Shown: positions 1-14,654 of the stretch, in pieces
How positions within the stretch are numbered: position 1 is the first letter of the stretch
How the letters are laid out: each line of letters begins with the position of its first letter
Assembly (NCBI GenBank): GCA_963978895.1
Contig: OZ022242.1
Span: 17,466,977 to 17,530,976, forward strand
Reading direction: 5' to 3'
Source of the DNA: Erpobdella octoculata
Lineage: Eukaryota; Annelida; Clitellata; Hirudinida; Erpobdellidae
DNA length: 64,000 bases
The notes under the pieces: generated by a model
What the model was told of the DNA's origin: nothing
Databases searched by the model: none
What the model saw: only the letters and a program-made list of their open reading frames with translations
Position numbers and translations under genes: made by a program

Positions 1-125
1 TTTAAGTTTTTAGCTCATCGGGAAGTTAGTTTAAAATCAATTGAAAAATTTGACGACAAACAAGTCAAGTCAAGTTAAGTAAAAGTGTGTAAAAAGCGTA
101 ATTTATATTTTTTAATTTTTCTGTT
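1..125 (+). repeat. Dispersed AT-rich repeat D, copy 1
   Basis: This segment is repeated in the same orientation at about 33836-33975. Shared stretches include tagctcatcg followed by gaagtta, and the block aagttaagtaaaagtgtgt. The left end is cut by the window. I see no coding potential and cannot assign a family; it resembles the 3' part of a retroelement. Confidence 0.6.
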
Positions 126-2833
<2,708 letters not shown>

Positions 2834-2874
2834 ATTTATATACTAGAAATTGCTGGTCAAAAATGACGGATTTT

Positions 2875-3204
2875 TTACCAATGCTTTTATTAACTCGTCG
2901 TCTCTGTTTGTTTCTCTGTCTGTTTCAAATCTTGCAATCAATTTTTGAGTCACTTCCTGATAATAGATTTTTTTCAAATTTTGCATACATGCTCAAAATA
3001 GAAGACAATGCAATATCCAATTATTAGTTTTACAATAAGTCAATTAATTTAGTTAATTTTAATTAATTTCGATATAATTAAGATATTTCGACTTTAATAT
3101 AAAATAAAAGAGTAATATAAGAAAAAATTGATTGCAAAATTTGTGTTTTAATTACATATAAAAGCATTGGGTTTTAAAAATTCGTTTTTAATTTACTTGT
3201 TAAA
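2875..3204 (+). repeat. Near-identical long repeat R, copy 1
   Basis: About 330 bp match 17835-18177 in direct orientation with only scattered substitutions and one indel in the TCTGTTTGTTTC tract. It contains the motif of a following 'cttgcaatcaatttttgagt' tract and an A-rich 3' half. There is no coding potential. The high identity over 15 kb marks it as one of the younger repeats here. Confidence 0.9.
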
Positions 3205-4957
3205 TCTCATTATATATTATTTTTCGATTGCAGAACCAACTTTTTTGATCTTTAGGACTGAGAGTGTAAAATTGCGTAATAGCTTTTATTAAACGTTTGC
3301 GCGCACTAATTTTAGCAACTGCTGAATGCTGACCACTGCGGCCGCCACGTTACGCGAAATTGCTAACATACATGCCTACATACAGACATAAGAAATTATG
3401 TATGTTGATACACAGAATCAGTGGCCCATCGATAGAAAATTTGTGGGAGCTGTTTTTATTTGAGTGTAGATGTATTTTCTTGTGTATAGACTAATAAAAA
3501 ATATTTGAAGATTGAAAATGTACTTCCGATTACCTCTCCGGTCAAAAGTTATTTTCGGAAACAGAAATGTATAGTTTTGGTAGAATATTTGTGCAGAATA
3601 AATTCTTAGAAAAAGTTCAACGGATAAGCCTCAAAATCATCCCCTCACTAGATAATATGGTTCCGCCACTGAACAGCATTGTAATATATACAAAAAATTG
3701 TTCATCAAATATTATAAATTAATTGATTAGATCGATTTATTTTTATTTATTTATTAGTTATAATCTAGAAAAATAATTATTTATACTTCAATTAAAACGT
3801 TTGGCGAGGTTCACAAACATAAACAATGAAAAATCATTATAAGAATTTTTTCACATATTTCATGATTTAGTATTTTTTGAGCTTTAAACCTTTCAGCACG
3901 TCTTAAATCTTTCCATGCTAATTAAAAACATTTTTTTGTTATTTTTTTTCTGGTTTTTGTGTGTAGAACTAAATTTCTCAAACAAAACCAATTAATTATA
4001 ATACATCATAACCAATTAAATATTATACATCATACTGGTTTAAGATTTGTCTGTTTATGATTAACAATACAAAATAATACTGCACATTTCACTGTTTTGA
4101 GTATTTGCTGATTTTTTCGTCAAATCATCAGATATTCATTTAAATAACTTTTGATCAGATTATGTTTAAAGCTGCATTGAAATGATTTTAAATTAAACGT
4201 GCTGGGCTGTACATGCACACAAGTATATATTTCCGTCCTTGATAATTTAATCTCAGTAACGTTTACTTTGCATCTTCATCTGAGAGAACATTTTTGGTTC
4301 TTGGAATTTGCTATGTTCTCTTCAAGACTGGGTTTCTTTGCTAAAATTTACCAACCAATTATTACGATAAAAAAGGTTAAGTAAGATTTTGTTTTGGGGA
4401 AAATAGTTTTCTTTCAGCAAAAGTTTGATTCCTTACAAATTGGCAAGAAATGACACGTTGTAGAATTAAAAAATTGAGCATTTCATAAGAATATTTTGAA
4501 TGATTTTTTATCAATAGAACCTTAAAAATACAATAAATTGATTATCATTTATTTATTAATTATTTTCAACAAACATTAAATATGGCAACTTTTTAAAATA
4601 ATAAAACTGAATAATTTATAAATTTAAAAAAGGGTTAGTTTTGTAATTTTTATATAATTTGTAGATTTTTATTTCAAGAGAATGGAAAACATGATATTAA
4701 AAGCGTAAACTATCCTGAGGGCATATGAGAGTGGAGTGGGGGGAAGAAAATGACGTAGAAATGCCAAGAGCATAATGTCATTTAATATCCCATCATATTT
4801 TCTTTTTTAATAATTTTTTATTTTGTCTCATCATGTTTTTTTTATTTAAAAAAACTGTTGGAACTTTTTGCTTGAATAATTAGAAAAGAATAATTTTCTG
4901 GTCCACATTCCGTCTCAAGTTGCATTTGGTTTTGATCTTCACAATACTTTAAATTCT
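3205..4957. other. AT-rich DNA, nothing recognised
   Basis: This stretch has only short random open frames. A CAGTGGCGGAACC-like motif (reverse complement) sits at about 3661-3674. I see no domain or RNA gene. Confidence 0.5.
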
Positions 4958-5083
4958 GATGATAACCATGACTTCCATGAATCTCATGACCTCTATGACC
5001 CTCGTGACCTCTATGACCTCTATGACTTTCATGACTTTCGTGACCTCTATAACATCTATTACGTCTATGACTCCTATGACCTT
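4958..5083. repeat. 9-bp minisatellite (CCTCTATGA)n
   Basis: About 13 degenerate copies of a 9-bp unit, TGACCTCTA and variants. Because the period is a multiple of three, the minus strand stays open and reads as Val-Ile-Glu-Val-type repeats. I regard that frame as an artefact. Confidence 0.85.
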
Positions 5084-5644
5084 ATTATATGTAACGTAAG
5101 AGTTGCATTGATATAATGGATTTGAAAGCACAAGGAATTGTTGGCTTTCTTGCTGATTACTTCATGTTGCTGAAACAGGTTTAGATTTGAAGACTGTATA
5201 TAAAGACACATTTAAAGAAAAATATTGTAACACAATTTCATTGTTAGTGTTTTATAACAGTTGTCAAATGGGTATTCAGCTAAAAATAGGAAAATATCTT
5301 ATTTTGCTTCCTGGGCCAAAGTTCTTGTATACCTTATTCACTTTACAACACAACAAAGGCAATAGATAAACTTTATTGCCAGCTTCTGCAAAATTGTCTA
5401 ATTGATTCGTGTAAAATTTAGTAAAACATTAGAATGCATTCATATGAATGTGGTTCTTGGTACTTAAGATTTGCTTTCTAATTATAATTTTGTGACCCAC
5501 AGCAAAGTCGTTGACGATGCGGGTCAAACCTACAAAAACATCTCATGATTGTTATATTCTAAAATTATTATTGTTACTTCTACGTTTGTTGAACAGTTTT
5601 AAACAAGCGGAATAGTTCATTTCACGGCGTAGCGTGGGTTGGTG
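5084..5644. other. AT-rich DNA, nothing recognised
   Basis: A 60-codon open frame at 5187-5369 has no recognisable features. No repeats shared with the rest of the window were seen. Confidence 0.5.
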
Positions 5645-5697
5645 CTGTTTGATCTGCTACTTGTGTGTAAGTTACATACGAGTAGCAGATCAAACAG
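5645..5697. repeat. 53-bp near-perfect palindrome
   Basis: Two perfect 17-nt arms (5645-5661 and 5681-5697; left arm CTGTTTGATCTGCTACT) flank an interior that also pairs (TGTAA with TTACA), leaving almost no loop. Transcribed RNA would form a hairpin of about 26 bp. Confidence 0.92.
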
Positions 5698-7184
5698 TTA
5701 TTGTTGTTGTCCTCTGCTGTTTCTTTCTGAGGGAAAAAAATCATTTTTTGCTAAAAAATGTAAAAAGCTTCCTGGCAGGTCGTCCACATTGAGCGAGTGT
5801 GATTAAACGTTGTTTTTTGCTCATCGACTTTTTCATTTTTGTTTTGTGCGCTCTTACCACTCACTACCATAAAACGTTTAATTTTTTTTAAATTATAATT
5901 TCTAATTCGAAAAAACGGTTTTATTATTATGAAACATATTGCGTTTTGCACTTAAACATTCCTAATTTATAGATAAGTTGTGAGTCATTGCGTCATTTTA
6001 AATATGAAATAAGGGGGGGGGGGGAATTAAAACGAGCACGCAGCCCCGGTCTATGATTGGTGCATGGAAACTAAAACGTCAAAAAATAAAAAAATTATAA
6101 ACACCTAAAGATTAATAAACTGTAAGTTTTTTTCATTAAAGGTCAAATTAAAAACAAACTTTTAAAAAAACAGACACTTTCACTTTGAAGCACACCAAAA
6201 AACTAAATACTTTTTTATGTTATCTAAATATGTTTTTTTTAAAAACTTGACAATAAATAAAAACGTGGAATTATTTTTTAATGTGTTTTATAATTGACAA
6301 ACTGTTTAAGATATATATTTGGATAAAAGAAACAAATTTTTATAGTGCATTTTGAAGTAAAAATGTGTATTTAAAAGTTTTTTTTATTAATTTTAATTCT
6401 AGTACCTTTAGTTTTTTTAAATCATTTATACATTTTACATATATTTATGAGTTTTTCAACAGATAAAATTAAAAAGAAATATAAATGCTTAACAGTTTTT
6501 TAAAGTGGCTTAAATTTGGGTGTTTCTTTGAATTTCCGTTTTTTTAGTTTGTTTTATTAAAAACATTAAATACAAGATCAAAACAGTTAAACGCTAAATC
6601 AAAAAATAATTAAATCCTTAATGGATTTCACTAAATTCTACTGGGACCCACGACCGATATGTATCTACTACGGAATTAACGCGTACACAATCGTAACATA
6701 AACAGGGATGTGTGCACTGAAGGAAAAAAACAATATACAATTTATTTCTGAAAACCAAGTTATCTATTATCACTAAAAAACTAATTCGAAAACTTCTAAT
6801 TTTTGCAAGTAATTTTTTCAAATAATAAGTTTTAAAATAAAAAAAAACATTGATCAAAGAAAGTCTTCTAAATATTTGATATGTGAAGTCTGTGAGGATG
6901 GAAGATATAAGAAACTTTTAAATCGATATGAATTAGTGTTTGTTATTCATTACATGAACATTGAGAACCACAATTGCTATTTATTAACACAAATGTATAT
7001 TTCAACGCAACAAAATTGAATTTAAAACTTCCGAGCAATTTATTTTTGACAATCAAGTTATATATTATCGTCTAAAACGAATAAGCATGCTGACAATTTC
7101 AGCTTAATATAAGAACGGGAAATAAATGAAAAAATCGATTACAAAATTAACAGCTAACACATCACATAATGTTTGCTTTTTACA
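5698..7184. other. AT-rich DNA, nothing recognised
   Basis: Open frames at 5751-5951 and 6618-6857 (minus) are short, Phe/Lys/Ile-rich and without domains. A G run lies at about 6013-6023. Confidence 0.5.
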
Positions 7185-7345
7185 ACGCTTAAATTAACTT
7201 GCAGTATTGTTTGTTTGTTTGTTTGTGTTTGTCTCCGCGCAAATGTTGTTTTTGAAAACACCGCTACTCGTCCGATCAACGAAGTTAAGTAGCGTTGAGC
7301 TCGGCTAGTACTTCAATGGGTACATTAAATACAGGAATCCGTTTT
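7185..7345 (+). repeat. 5S-rRNA-derived dispersed repeat, copy 1
   Basis: Positions about 7251-7320 align with the central and 3' parts of metazoan 5S rRNA: tcgtccgatcaacgaagtta, then tagcgttgagc, then tagtacttcaatggg. These cover the internal polymerase III control region. The 5S 5' end is replaced by a T/G-rich leader, and the 3' end runs into tacattaaatacaggaatccg. The same leader, 5S core and trailer recur at 57713-57880, so this is a repeat family and not a functional 5S gene. Confidence 0.8.
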
Positions 7346-7617
7346 AGATGAAAACATTAAAAAATGTATACTTATTTTTAAAAAAATTTTAAACACAAAA
7401 AAATGAAAAATAATAAAATATAATATTTGATTAAACCAACGCTTGTAAACTAATGTACTAAGAGGTTGTAACTAATGTTTAAATGTAAATATTATAATTG
7501 TTTGAATAATAATTTGTAATAACACGCAATCGGTCACATTATGCAAAACGGTCAAGCAAGTAATGCCTGTTACGCAATTTTGAACAGTGCTTCGAAAACT
7601 TATGCAATGTTCAATGA

Positions 7618-7925
<308 letters not shown>

Positions 7926-7954
7926 GTTTGACAATTTTTTAAGTGGCGTAAATC

Positions 7955-8385
7955 CTAATGGACCTCAAGGCCACTGAACAAATGCGCTTTAAGTTTTTTT
8001 CTGAAACTTTCAACTGTCACTGCGGAAGTGACCACTGGAGGAAGACAGTTCCATAGTCTTGGGCCAGCAACCGCAAACGTTCGATCTCCGGCGCTCTTGA
8101 GTTTTCCTGCCGGCACGAGAAGTTGAGACCTTGATGACGATCGTAGTCTTCTCCGAGCCGGAATGTCCTGCACTCGCTGAATGCTCGATGCCAGGTATGT
8201 GGGAGCCATCCCGTTGAGGCACTTATACGTCATGAGCGCCACCTTGAAACTTATTCTGTCGTTGATCCGAAGCCAATGAAGTTTGCATAGGACCGGAGAG
8301 ATGTGTTCATGCCTGTGGGCTCCCGCAACGAGTCTAGCAGCTGCGTTGACGATAGATTGAAGACGTCGGGTGAGAGACGTGGAAG
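7955..8385 (-). pseudogene. C-terminal part of the same CR1/L2-like protein, frameshifted
   Basis: This second minus frame continues the upstream reverse transcriptase. It has the conserved LQSIVNAAARLV segment, the LHWLRINDRISFK block and TYKCLNGMAPTYL, then RSQLLVP, GPRLWNCLP and a terminal FRKKLKAHLF before the stop at 7955. These blocks are characteristic of the post-thumb C-terminus of CR1/L2/Jockey-type polyproteins. The segment usually found just before it (an SRLDYCNSLL-like block) is missing, which implies a deletion of roughly 100 nt and explains the frame change. Not functional. Confidence 0.85.
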
Positions 8386-9805
8386 AGATGGTGCGACGGC
8401 CTTTATCTGTCGGAGCATCATGAAGCATGAGCGCGAGATATAGCCGACGTTAGTGTGCATGGTCAGGTCGGAGTCCAGAAAAACACCGAGGTTTTTGACT
8501 GTAGACTTCGGTGAGATCCACTCATTTCCAAGTCGGACCGGAGCTGTTGGACACCGGGAGCTGCGCCGTCGACTGGTGAACCAGATGACCTCTGATTTCT
8601 TTGGGTTTAATTGTAGGCGACTCGATTTCATCCACTGATAAATGTCGTCAACACAAGTCGAGACCCGAGACGAAAGCTCGGCAGCCTGATCGAGATTGCT
8701 ATGGCCATAAACTTGCGTGTCATCCGCATAAAAATGCGCCTGTAAACCATGACCAGCTATGATATAATAGAGGTCGGAGGTGTATAGTGAGAAGAGGGTT
8801 GGGCCGAGAATGGATCCTTGAGGAACGCCGCATGTCACAGGAGAGGAGGACGACGATGAACCGCCGACCCTCATCTGGCAGACCCTGCCGACCAGGTAAG
8901 ACCGCAACCAGCCGAGCGCATATCCGTCCAAGCCAAAAGAAATGCGCAGCCTCTGAAGGAGTATTTCGTGGTCGACGGTGTCGAAGGCTGAAGAAAGGTC
9001 CAGAAGAGCAAGAAGTGTGCATTTTCCCTGGTCAGCGGCGCCACAGACATCCGAGAGAACTTTGAGCACAGCGGTTTCTGTCGAGTGGAATTGACGGTAT
9101 GCTGATTGATTTCTAGGGTAGAGATTCTTAGCATTGAGATATTTTGTAAGTCTGCTGAGAATTAGTCGTTCCAGGAGCTTTGAAATTACAGTTAGATTTG
9201 ATATGGGGCGATGGGAATTGGTATCGCCGCTATTGAGATTGGGCTTCTTGAAAATGGGCGTGATGTAAAATGACTTAAAAGATTGAGGCAGCATACCATC
9301 AGAGAGAGATTTGTTGTATAGTTTGACTAGGAACGGTCCAATGATATGCGAAGCTTTTTTGAGAAGCCACGTAGGTATTGGGTCCAGAGAGCATTGTTTG
9401 TCTAGGAGTGAGTTCATTATCGTAATGACTTCTTCCAGGTTGGTGGAGGCAAAGCCGCATAGCGGTTCGCCGCTGTAGGACGTTGAATTTGGTGGAGGCC
9501 GACAATTGGCCGTGGAACCTCGCACGTTATCCAGCTTACCGATGAAGAACTGCGCGAATTGAGTGGCATTTGGAGGAGCGTTAGGATTGACGTGACCTCT
9601 TGACATGACCGTGTTTAAAGAGACCCACAGCCTGCGGCTGGACGAGTGCTCTTTCTCGATCCTGTTTTTCCAAAAAGATGCACGTTTCGTGCGGGAGAGC
9701 TTTCTATAAGCCACTCGATGCTGCTTCCAGCAAGAAATGTCATCTGCAAGTGAGGTTTTGAGAGCAATTCTTTCAAGGCGGCAAGTCTGTTTTTTGGCCT
9801 CGCGA
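8335..9805 (-). pseudogene. Reverse transcriptase of CR1/L2-like element, palm domain
   Basis: The frame is open from the left edge of the (ATGT)n array. The first Met is at 9714, but coding similarity extends upstream, so this is not a true start. It carries the linker region, then the RT fingers and palm: a HRPISNLTVISKLLERL block, QSAYRQFHSTETA, an LLDLSSAFDTVDH catalytic block (first Asp), VPQGSILGP, and the FYADD box with two catalytic Asp, followed by LNPKKSEVIWF and the KNLGVFLDSDL thumb motif. It would copy element RNA during target-primed reverse transcription. The frame loses homology at about 8400-8340 and ends at 8251, where an internal deletion shifts the rest of the protein into another frame (7955-8428). 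Confidence 0.88.
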
Positions 9806-9873
9806 CATGTATGTATGTATGTATGTATGTATGTATGTATGTATGTATGTATGTATGTATGTATGTATGTATG

Positions 9874-9907
<34 letters not shown>

Positions 9908-10420
9908 TGTATGTATGTATGTATGTATGTATGTATGTATGTATGTATGTATGTATGTATGTATGTATGTATGTATGTATGTATGTATGTATGTATGTAT
10001 GTATGTATGTATGTATGTATGTATGTATGTATGTATGTATGTATGTATGTATGTATGTATGTATGTATGTATGTATGTATGTATGTATGTATGTATGTAT
10101 GTATGTATGTATGTATGTATGTATGTATGTATGTATGTATGTATGTATGTATGTATGTATGTATGTATGTATGTATTTATGTATGTATGTATGTATGTAT
10201 GTATGTATGTATGTATGTATGTATGTATGTATGTATGTATGTATGTATGTATGTATGTATGTATGTATGTATGTATGTATGTATGTATGTATGTATGTAT
10301 GTATGTATGTATGTATGTATGTATGTATGTATGTATGTATGTATGTATGTATGTATGTATGTATGTATGTATGTATGTATGTATGTATGTATGTGTGTAT
10401 GTATGTATGTGTGTGTGTGC
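9806..10420. repeat. 615-bp (ATGT)n microsatellite
   Basis: About 150 copies of ATGT with very few substitutions (ATAT near 9875, ATTT near 10176, GTGT near the right end). All six frames are open across it, reading Met-Tyr-Val-Cys or His-Thr-Tyr-Ile repeats; none is a gene. Its left edge coincides with the 5' truncation point of the retrotransposon. Confidence 0.98.
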
Positions 10421-10998
10421 GTTATGAAAACCGATAGCGCATTTTCGTGCTTTTGTTAATACAAAAACATGATTTTCTCCTTTGTACAAAAAATATGAGT
10501 CTTTGGTTCCGGGGGGGGGGGAGGATGTAAGTAAGCAAATGACACCCCTGTAGTGAGTGGAACTTGTTTTAAAACATTTTTTTACGTGTTAAAAAATGTA
10601 TTTGCATGTGTGTTTGCATAAAGAAATGATCAAGTTATTGAATTGACAGCCAACCGAAGCAGAAAAATCAAATTCTTGACGGGCGAAATTTTCAAGATTG
10701 GATTTTTCAGTTTTGGGCTATAATTTCCTTAAAGATTATATTTAAATATTATATTTGTTGGTAATGTTTTTATTTTAAATTGAAAAAAAATCCCAATATG
10801 ATCCATCAAGGTCAGCTTTTAGATTTTTTTCCAACTACTAATTGAATGAAAACCATGCTCAGTCTCATTTAGCGTGAATACTTACGCTAAATATATATCA
10901 CTCTTGTTATTTTACGTGAAGAGAAACATTCATAATTGAATTGTTTTAGCTCTTTCACTGGAAAAGTCTTAATGACGATTTTTGTTTATTCGAGGTAA
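10421..10998. other. AT-rich DNA, nothing recognised
   Basis: No open frame, RNA gene or repeat recognised. An oligo-G run lies at about 10511-10520. Confidence 0.5.
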
Positions 10999-11380
10999 TA
11001 AAATATTAAAAAAAAGTTTTTTTAAATACCACGTTTTTGTGAACTAAAAAGCAGAAAATAATTTTTATTTGGGCTGTGTGAGAAATGTTTTGATAGAAGC
11101 ATGCATTAAATGTAGACATTCGTATAGCAAACAAGCCATAATTTTTTAAAACTTAAATCGTGGGGCGCCTTTTGTATTTATATTAAAAAAAAGCTCTATC
11201 CTGTTTGGAAAATAGCAGATTGTTAGTTTGAGTAAAAGGCGCCCCACGTTTTAAGTTTAAAAAAATTAATGCATGCCTCCATCAAGACATTTCTCACACA
11301 GCCCAGATAAAATTTATTTTCTGCTTTTTAGTTCACAAAAACGTGATGTTTAAAAAAACTTTTATTTTAATATTTTCTTT
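10999..11380. repeat. Large inverted repeat, family C
   Basis: The left arm (10999-11173) and right arm (11234-11380) are inverted copies. Shared blocks include ggctgtgtgagaaatg, cacgtttttgtgaactaaaa and the inner ggggcgcctttt / aaaaggcgcccc. The left arm has an extra block of about 30 nt (gacattcgtatagcaaacaa). A further copy in left-arm orientation lies at 17700-17823. The loop is about 60 nt. Confidence 0.88.
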
Positions 11381-12221
11381 TTTTCTTTTTAGTGCATTAT
11401 AAAAAGTTGGTACAATAAAAAGTTTATATATATATAAATATATATATAAATATATATTTTTGTATGTATATATATATAAAAATATATACGAGTATATATA
11501 TATCTATATATATACCCTTGGACAAACAAACAAATGGACAAGAAAGCAAGTTGAGAAGTTTTAGTAAATTTAAAATTGCTAGATACAAATCATAGTTCTT
11601 TAATGACCTAAATCAGTAGAATTTCAATTTTTACAAGACGTTCCATGCAAACCAATAAGCTTGCTTTAAACACAAATAACACATACATTTTTGTCTCAAT
11701 AATTATAATAAAATAACTTATTTGATGAAGCTACCAACACATCATTTCTGACAACAAAGCCAAAATCAACGAATTAATTTTTATTCCAAACAAATATTTG
11801 TAAAACCTTGCCATACCCAACAGCGATTGCATGATTTTCCATGGATACTTTTTCATTAGTTAAAGCTGAGTTTTGGTTTTATAAAATTTTCATCCAAGAT
11901 TAGTTTGTTGAAAAATATTTTTAATGAGCTTTCATGTACATTTATAAACCTTAATTGATAGTTTAAAAAACCAATCACATTTGTATCTATTTCGTCGCTT
12001 CTATAAACTTCAAAATTAATTCCTAATTTAAAAAATATCAACTTGTTCTGTTTCATTTTTCGGTCTCAAAAAATTTAAATGTCTAACATCGACAAAATTA
12101 AAATGTAATTAATGCTATTTTTTGAACATTGAATATCATTAAATAATTAATTATTGTAAAGTGCTTTTAAAGAGCAATTTATTATCAAACCAATTAATAA
12201 CTGATTAGTAACATTCCAATT
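11381..12221. other. AT-rich DNA with imperfect TA tracts
   Basis: Interrupted TA/TATATAAA tracts at about 11425-11515. The remainder has no recognisable feature; the 66-codon minus frame at 11856-12056 has no domain. Confidence 0.5.
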
Positions 12222-12450
12222 TTATTTATTTATTCATTATTTTTTTATTTTTAATAAGATTTAACACGACTTTTTCAAGACAAGTCTTGCTCAAAGGCAA
12301 GAAAGGGTCCTTGCAGAGACGGCCATTTGTAAGCACCTTGCAAGTGAACTCCTTGCTTAAGTTACGCTGGTGAAGCCGGTGAGGTTCGAACTGCCGACCT
12401 AACGATTGACAGGCAAACGCTCTACCGCTCTGCCACTAGCGGAATTAGGA
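12222..12450 (-). mobile_element. tRNA-derived SINE
   Basis: On the minus strand a tRNA-like head contains a good box A (TGGCAGAGCGG...) and box B (AGTTCGAACCT), with a GCCTGTCAA segment resembling a tRNA-Asp anticodon arm. A body with TTTGAGCAAGACTTG follows, and the element ends in an ATGAATAAATAAATAAAA tail. Not a functional tRNA: the stems are degenerate and the body and tail are SINE-like. Confidence 0.8.
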
Positions 12451-13040
12451 ACAGAAACTTCGATTTAAAAAAAAATAAAAAATACAAAACTTGATTGGTG
12501 GATAATTAAAGTTTTCTATGTCAACCTCAGTTTTCGATGAAAGTCAAAAAATTATTTCGATTCCAATTTGTTTCAGAAAATTAAATTTTATCAAAGCTGT
12601 TTCATCTATTCTTTTTCCAGAGATCAATTTCATCGAATAAATCAAAGTGACAAATCATGAAATTAGGCTTATCTGAAACACGTTTCTTGTTGAAGATAAT
12701 AGTTTTGATTTAAACAATAAATTGAACGAACGTTTTGAATTTACTAAAATGTTCATCGCAAGAACTTTATAATTTTCTTGAATTGGAATTGGTTACGATA
12801 TCCAACAAAATTCACAAGAAGTAACATGCAGTTATCACTTCAAAATTATGTTCTTGTGTTTATTAAATAATTTTAATTAAACAAATATTCTAACAAAATT
12901 GTTATGATTTTACATTGTTTAATAAAAAAATAACGAAAATGTTTTAGTTTCAAATAAACTTATTGCTTTGAGCTTTGTGTGAGTGTGTACGGGTTTGCGT
13001 ACATTTAATATATTCTTCCTTAACCTCAATAATAGTCAAT
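12451..13040. other. AT-rich DNA, nothing recognised
   Basis: No open frame, RNA gene or repeat recognised. Confidence 0.5.
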
Positions 13041-13049
13041 ATTTAAATA

Positions 13050-13690
13050 TTACCATACATTAATTATCTTGTAGCACACACAAATGTCATCTATGCTCAA
13101 GTGTTTGAAGATTGAATATCTTGATGCAAGCCATGTAAGGCTTGTGTCGCCTCTCGGCATTCTCTCAATCCCATTGATCAGATATTTATAGTGAAGATTC
13201 CACACAGGAAAAGAATCTTTATGTAGTTGTCTAACGTAAACACAAAAGGCTTCATTCAATGCAATTTTGTCTTTAGAAACAAACGATTTATGAATAAGTC
13301 GGGAACGAACAAAAGCAGAATGTGTGATGTTGTTGATATGATTCTTGAAGGTAAGATAACCATCAACAATCACTCTTAAGTTCCTAATCTGCTCCAAAAC
13401 AACCAGTTGATGATTTTCTATGATATATTGTAAGATGTCATTGGATGTTTTTCTATTACGGCTGAAAGAGCACACCGCACATTTATTGAGAGCCAAGTTC
13501 GGCCACCAAATTTGACTCCAAGATGTGAAACTGCTTATAGCTCGTTGAAGATCCGGGTTGGCTGAGGTGGAAGTGGTGGAGTTTGAGTAGAACTTGATAT
13601 TATCAGCAAAAAACTTAACCGCATAGTTTAAGTACTTTGAGTTTAAATCAACATCTGGTGAACAAACAAAACTATTTCGATGATGCTGCT
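13050..13690 (-). pseudogene. CR1/L2-like reverse transcriptase fragment
   Basis: The minus frame reads from about 13640 (KFFADNIKFYS, a decayed FADD catalytic box in which the second Asp is Asn) through WWPNLALNKCAV, then NLRVIVDGYLTFKNHINNI (the thumb 'LGV..D..L.F..HI' block) and an AFCVYVRQL...PVWNLHYKYLI block, to the stop at 13050. Order and content match palm, thumb and C-terminus of CR1/Jockey-type elements. It is 5'- and 3'-truncated, has a degenerate catalytic motif, and differs in sequence from the copy at 7.9-9.8 kb, so it represents a separate family. Confidence 0.82.
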
Positions 13691-14654
13691 AAAAGTTCTA
13701 AATAAAAATCAAAGAACATGAATAAAAATATAGTTTTCTACAAATATGAAAAGTAATTTAATTTTTTTAAATGTTTCTTGTTTTTTACTATTTAACCTTA
13801 CCGCAAAGTTTCTAAAAATTTAGTTTTTAAATTTTAATAATTAACAGTAATAATTACTTTCACACAAGTGTTTTTTTATTCATATCATTAAAAACACAAT
13901 TTAAAAAAAAACAAAAAATTAAATTAGTTGACACACTACAAAAGAAAATGATTTTTTTTTCTGCAAGAAAAAAACACCTGATGAGTTATTAAAAAAATCT
14001 TTCCTAAGATATGTCTGCCTGCGTTTTGTCTCATAAGATTCGTCTCTGGCAGTCTGAACTTTTTTTTACTGGGATATTATTTTATTGAATTCGAAGTAAT
14101 TATTTATTTACGGTTAATAGCACAATTATTATTTCGAAGTAATTTATTTATATAGTTCTGAATGCTGATCAATGACACTGCGCTTAGAAAATCAAAGCAT
14201 TAGACTGATAAGAATACTTTCTTTATTCTTTTCAGCGAGTGTTCGATTTTTCAAACTACTGAAACCATATATCAATGCTTCCAACAAAGGTAGCATCTGT
14301 AAATTACTGTAAGGTAGAAGTTATATTGTTTTAATAGCTTTTAGCGATTTTTCCGGTAGGTCAAAAACGGTTTAGCTAATTAAAACAAATTCAGCTATTT
14401 TTTAATTAAACAAATTATTTTATGCACTTCTAACAAAAGGCCTAAGATCAAATGGAATAATAAATCATTTAGCTCATAAGAACCGAGCTTAGCAACTCTG
14501 ATCTCAGCTAAACGATGGACGCGAAGATGTAATTGTTTTTTATTGACATTCTGCACTCCCACACACGCTTATGAAAACTTCAAAAACAATGAATATCTTC
14601 AATTGAATAACAAACAAACAAAAAATAAATCATAAAATTTATTTATGCACAAAC
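13691..14654. other. AT-rich DNA, nothing recognised
   Basis: No open frame, RNA gene or repeat recognised. Confidence 0.5.

Noticed and set aside
7251..7320. Functional 5S rRNA gene
   Set aside because: The 5' third is missing and replaced by unrelated leader sequence shared with another dispersed copy.
9737..10489. Four overlapping 206-240-codon frames
   Set aside because: Artefacts of the (ATGT)n array, open in all frames.
12222..12450. Functional tRNA gene
   Set aside because: Box A and box B are present but the stems are degenerate and a SINE body and tail follow.
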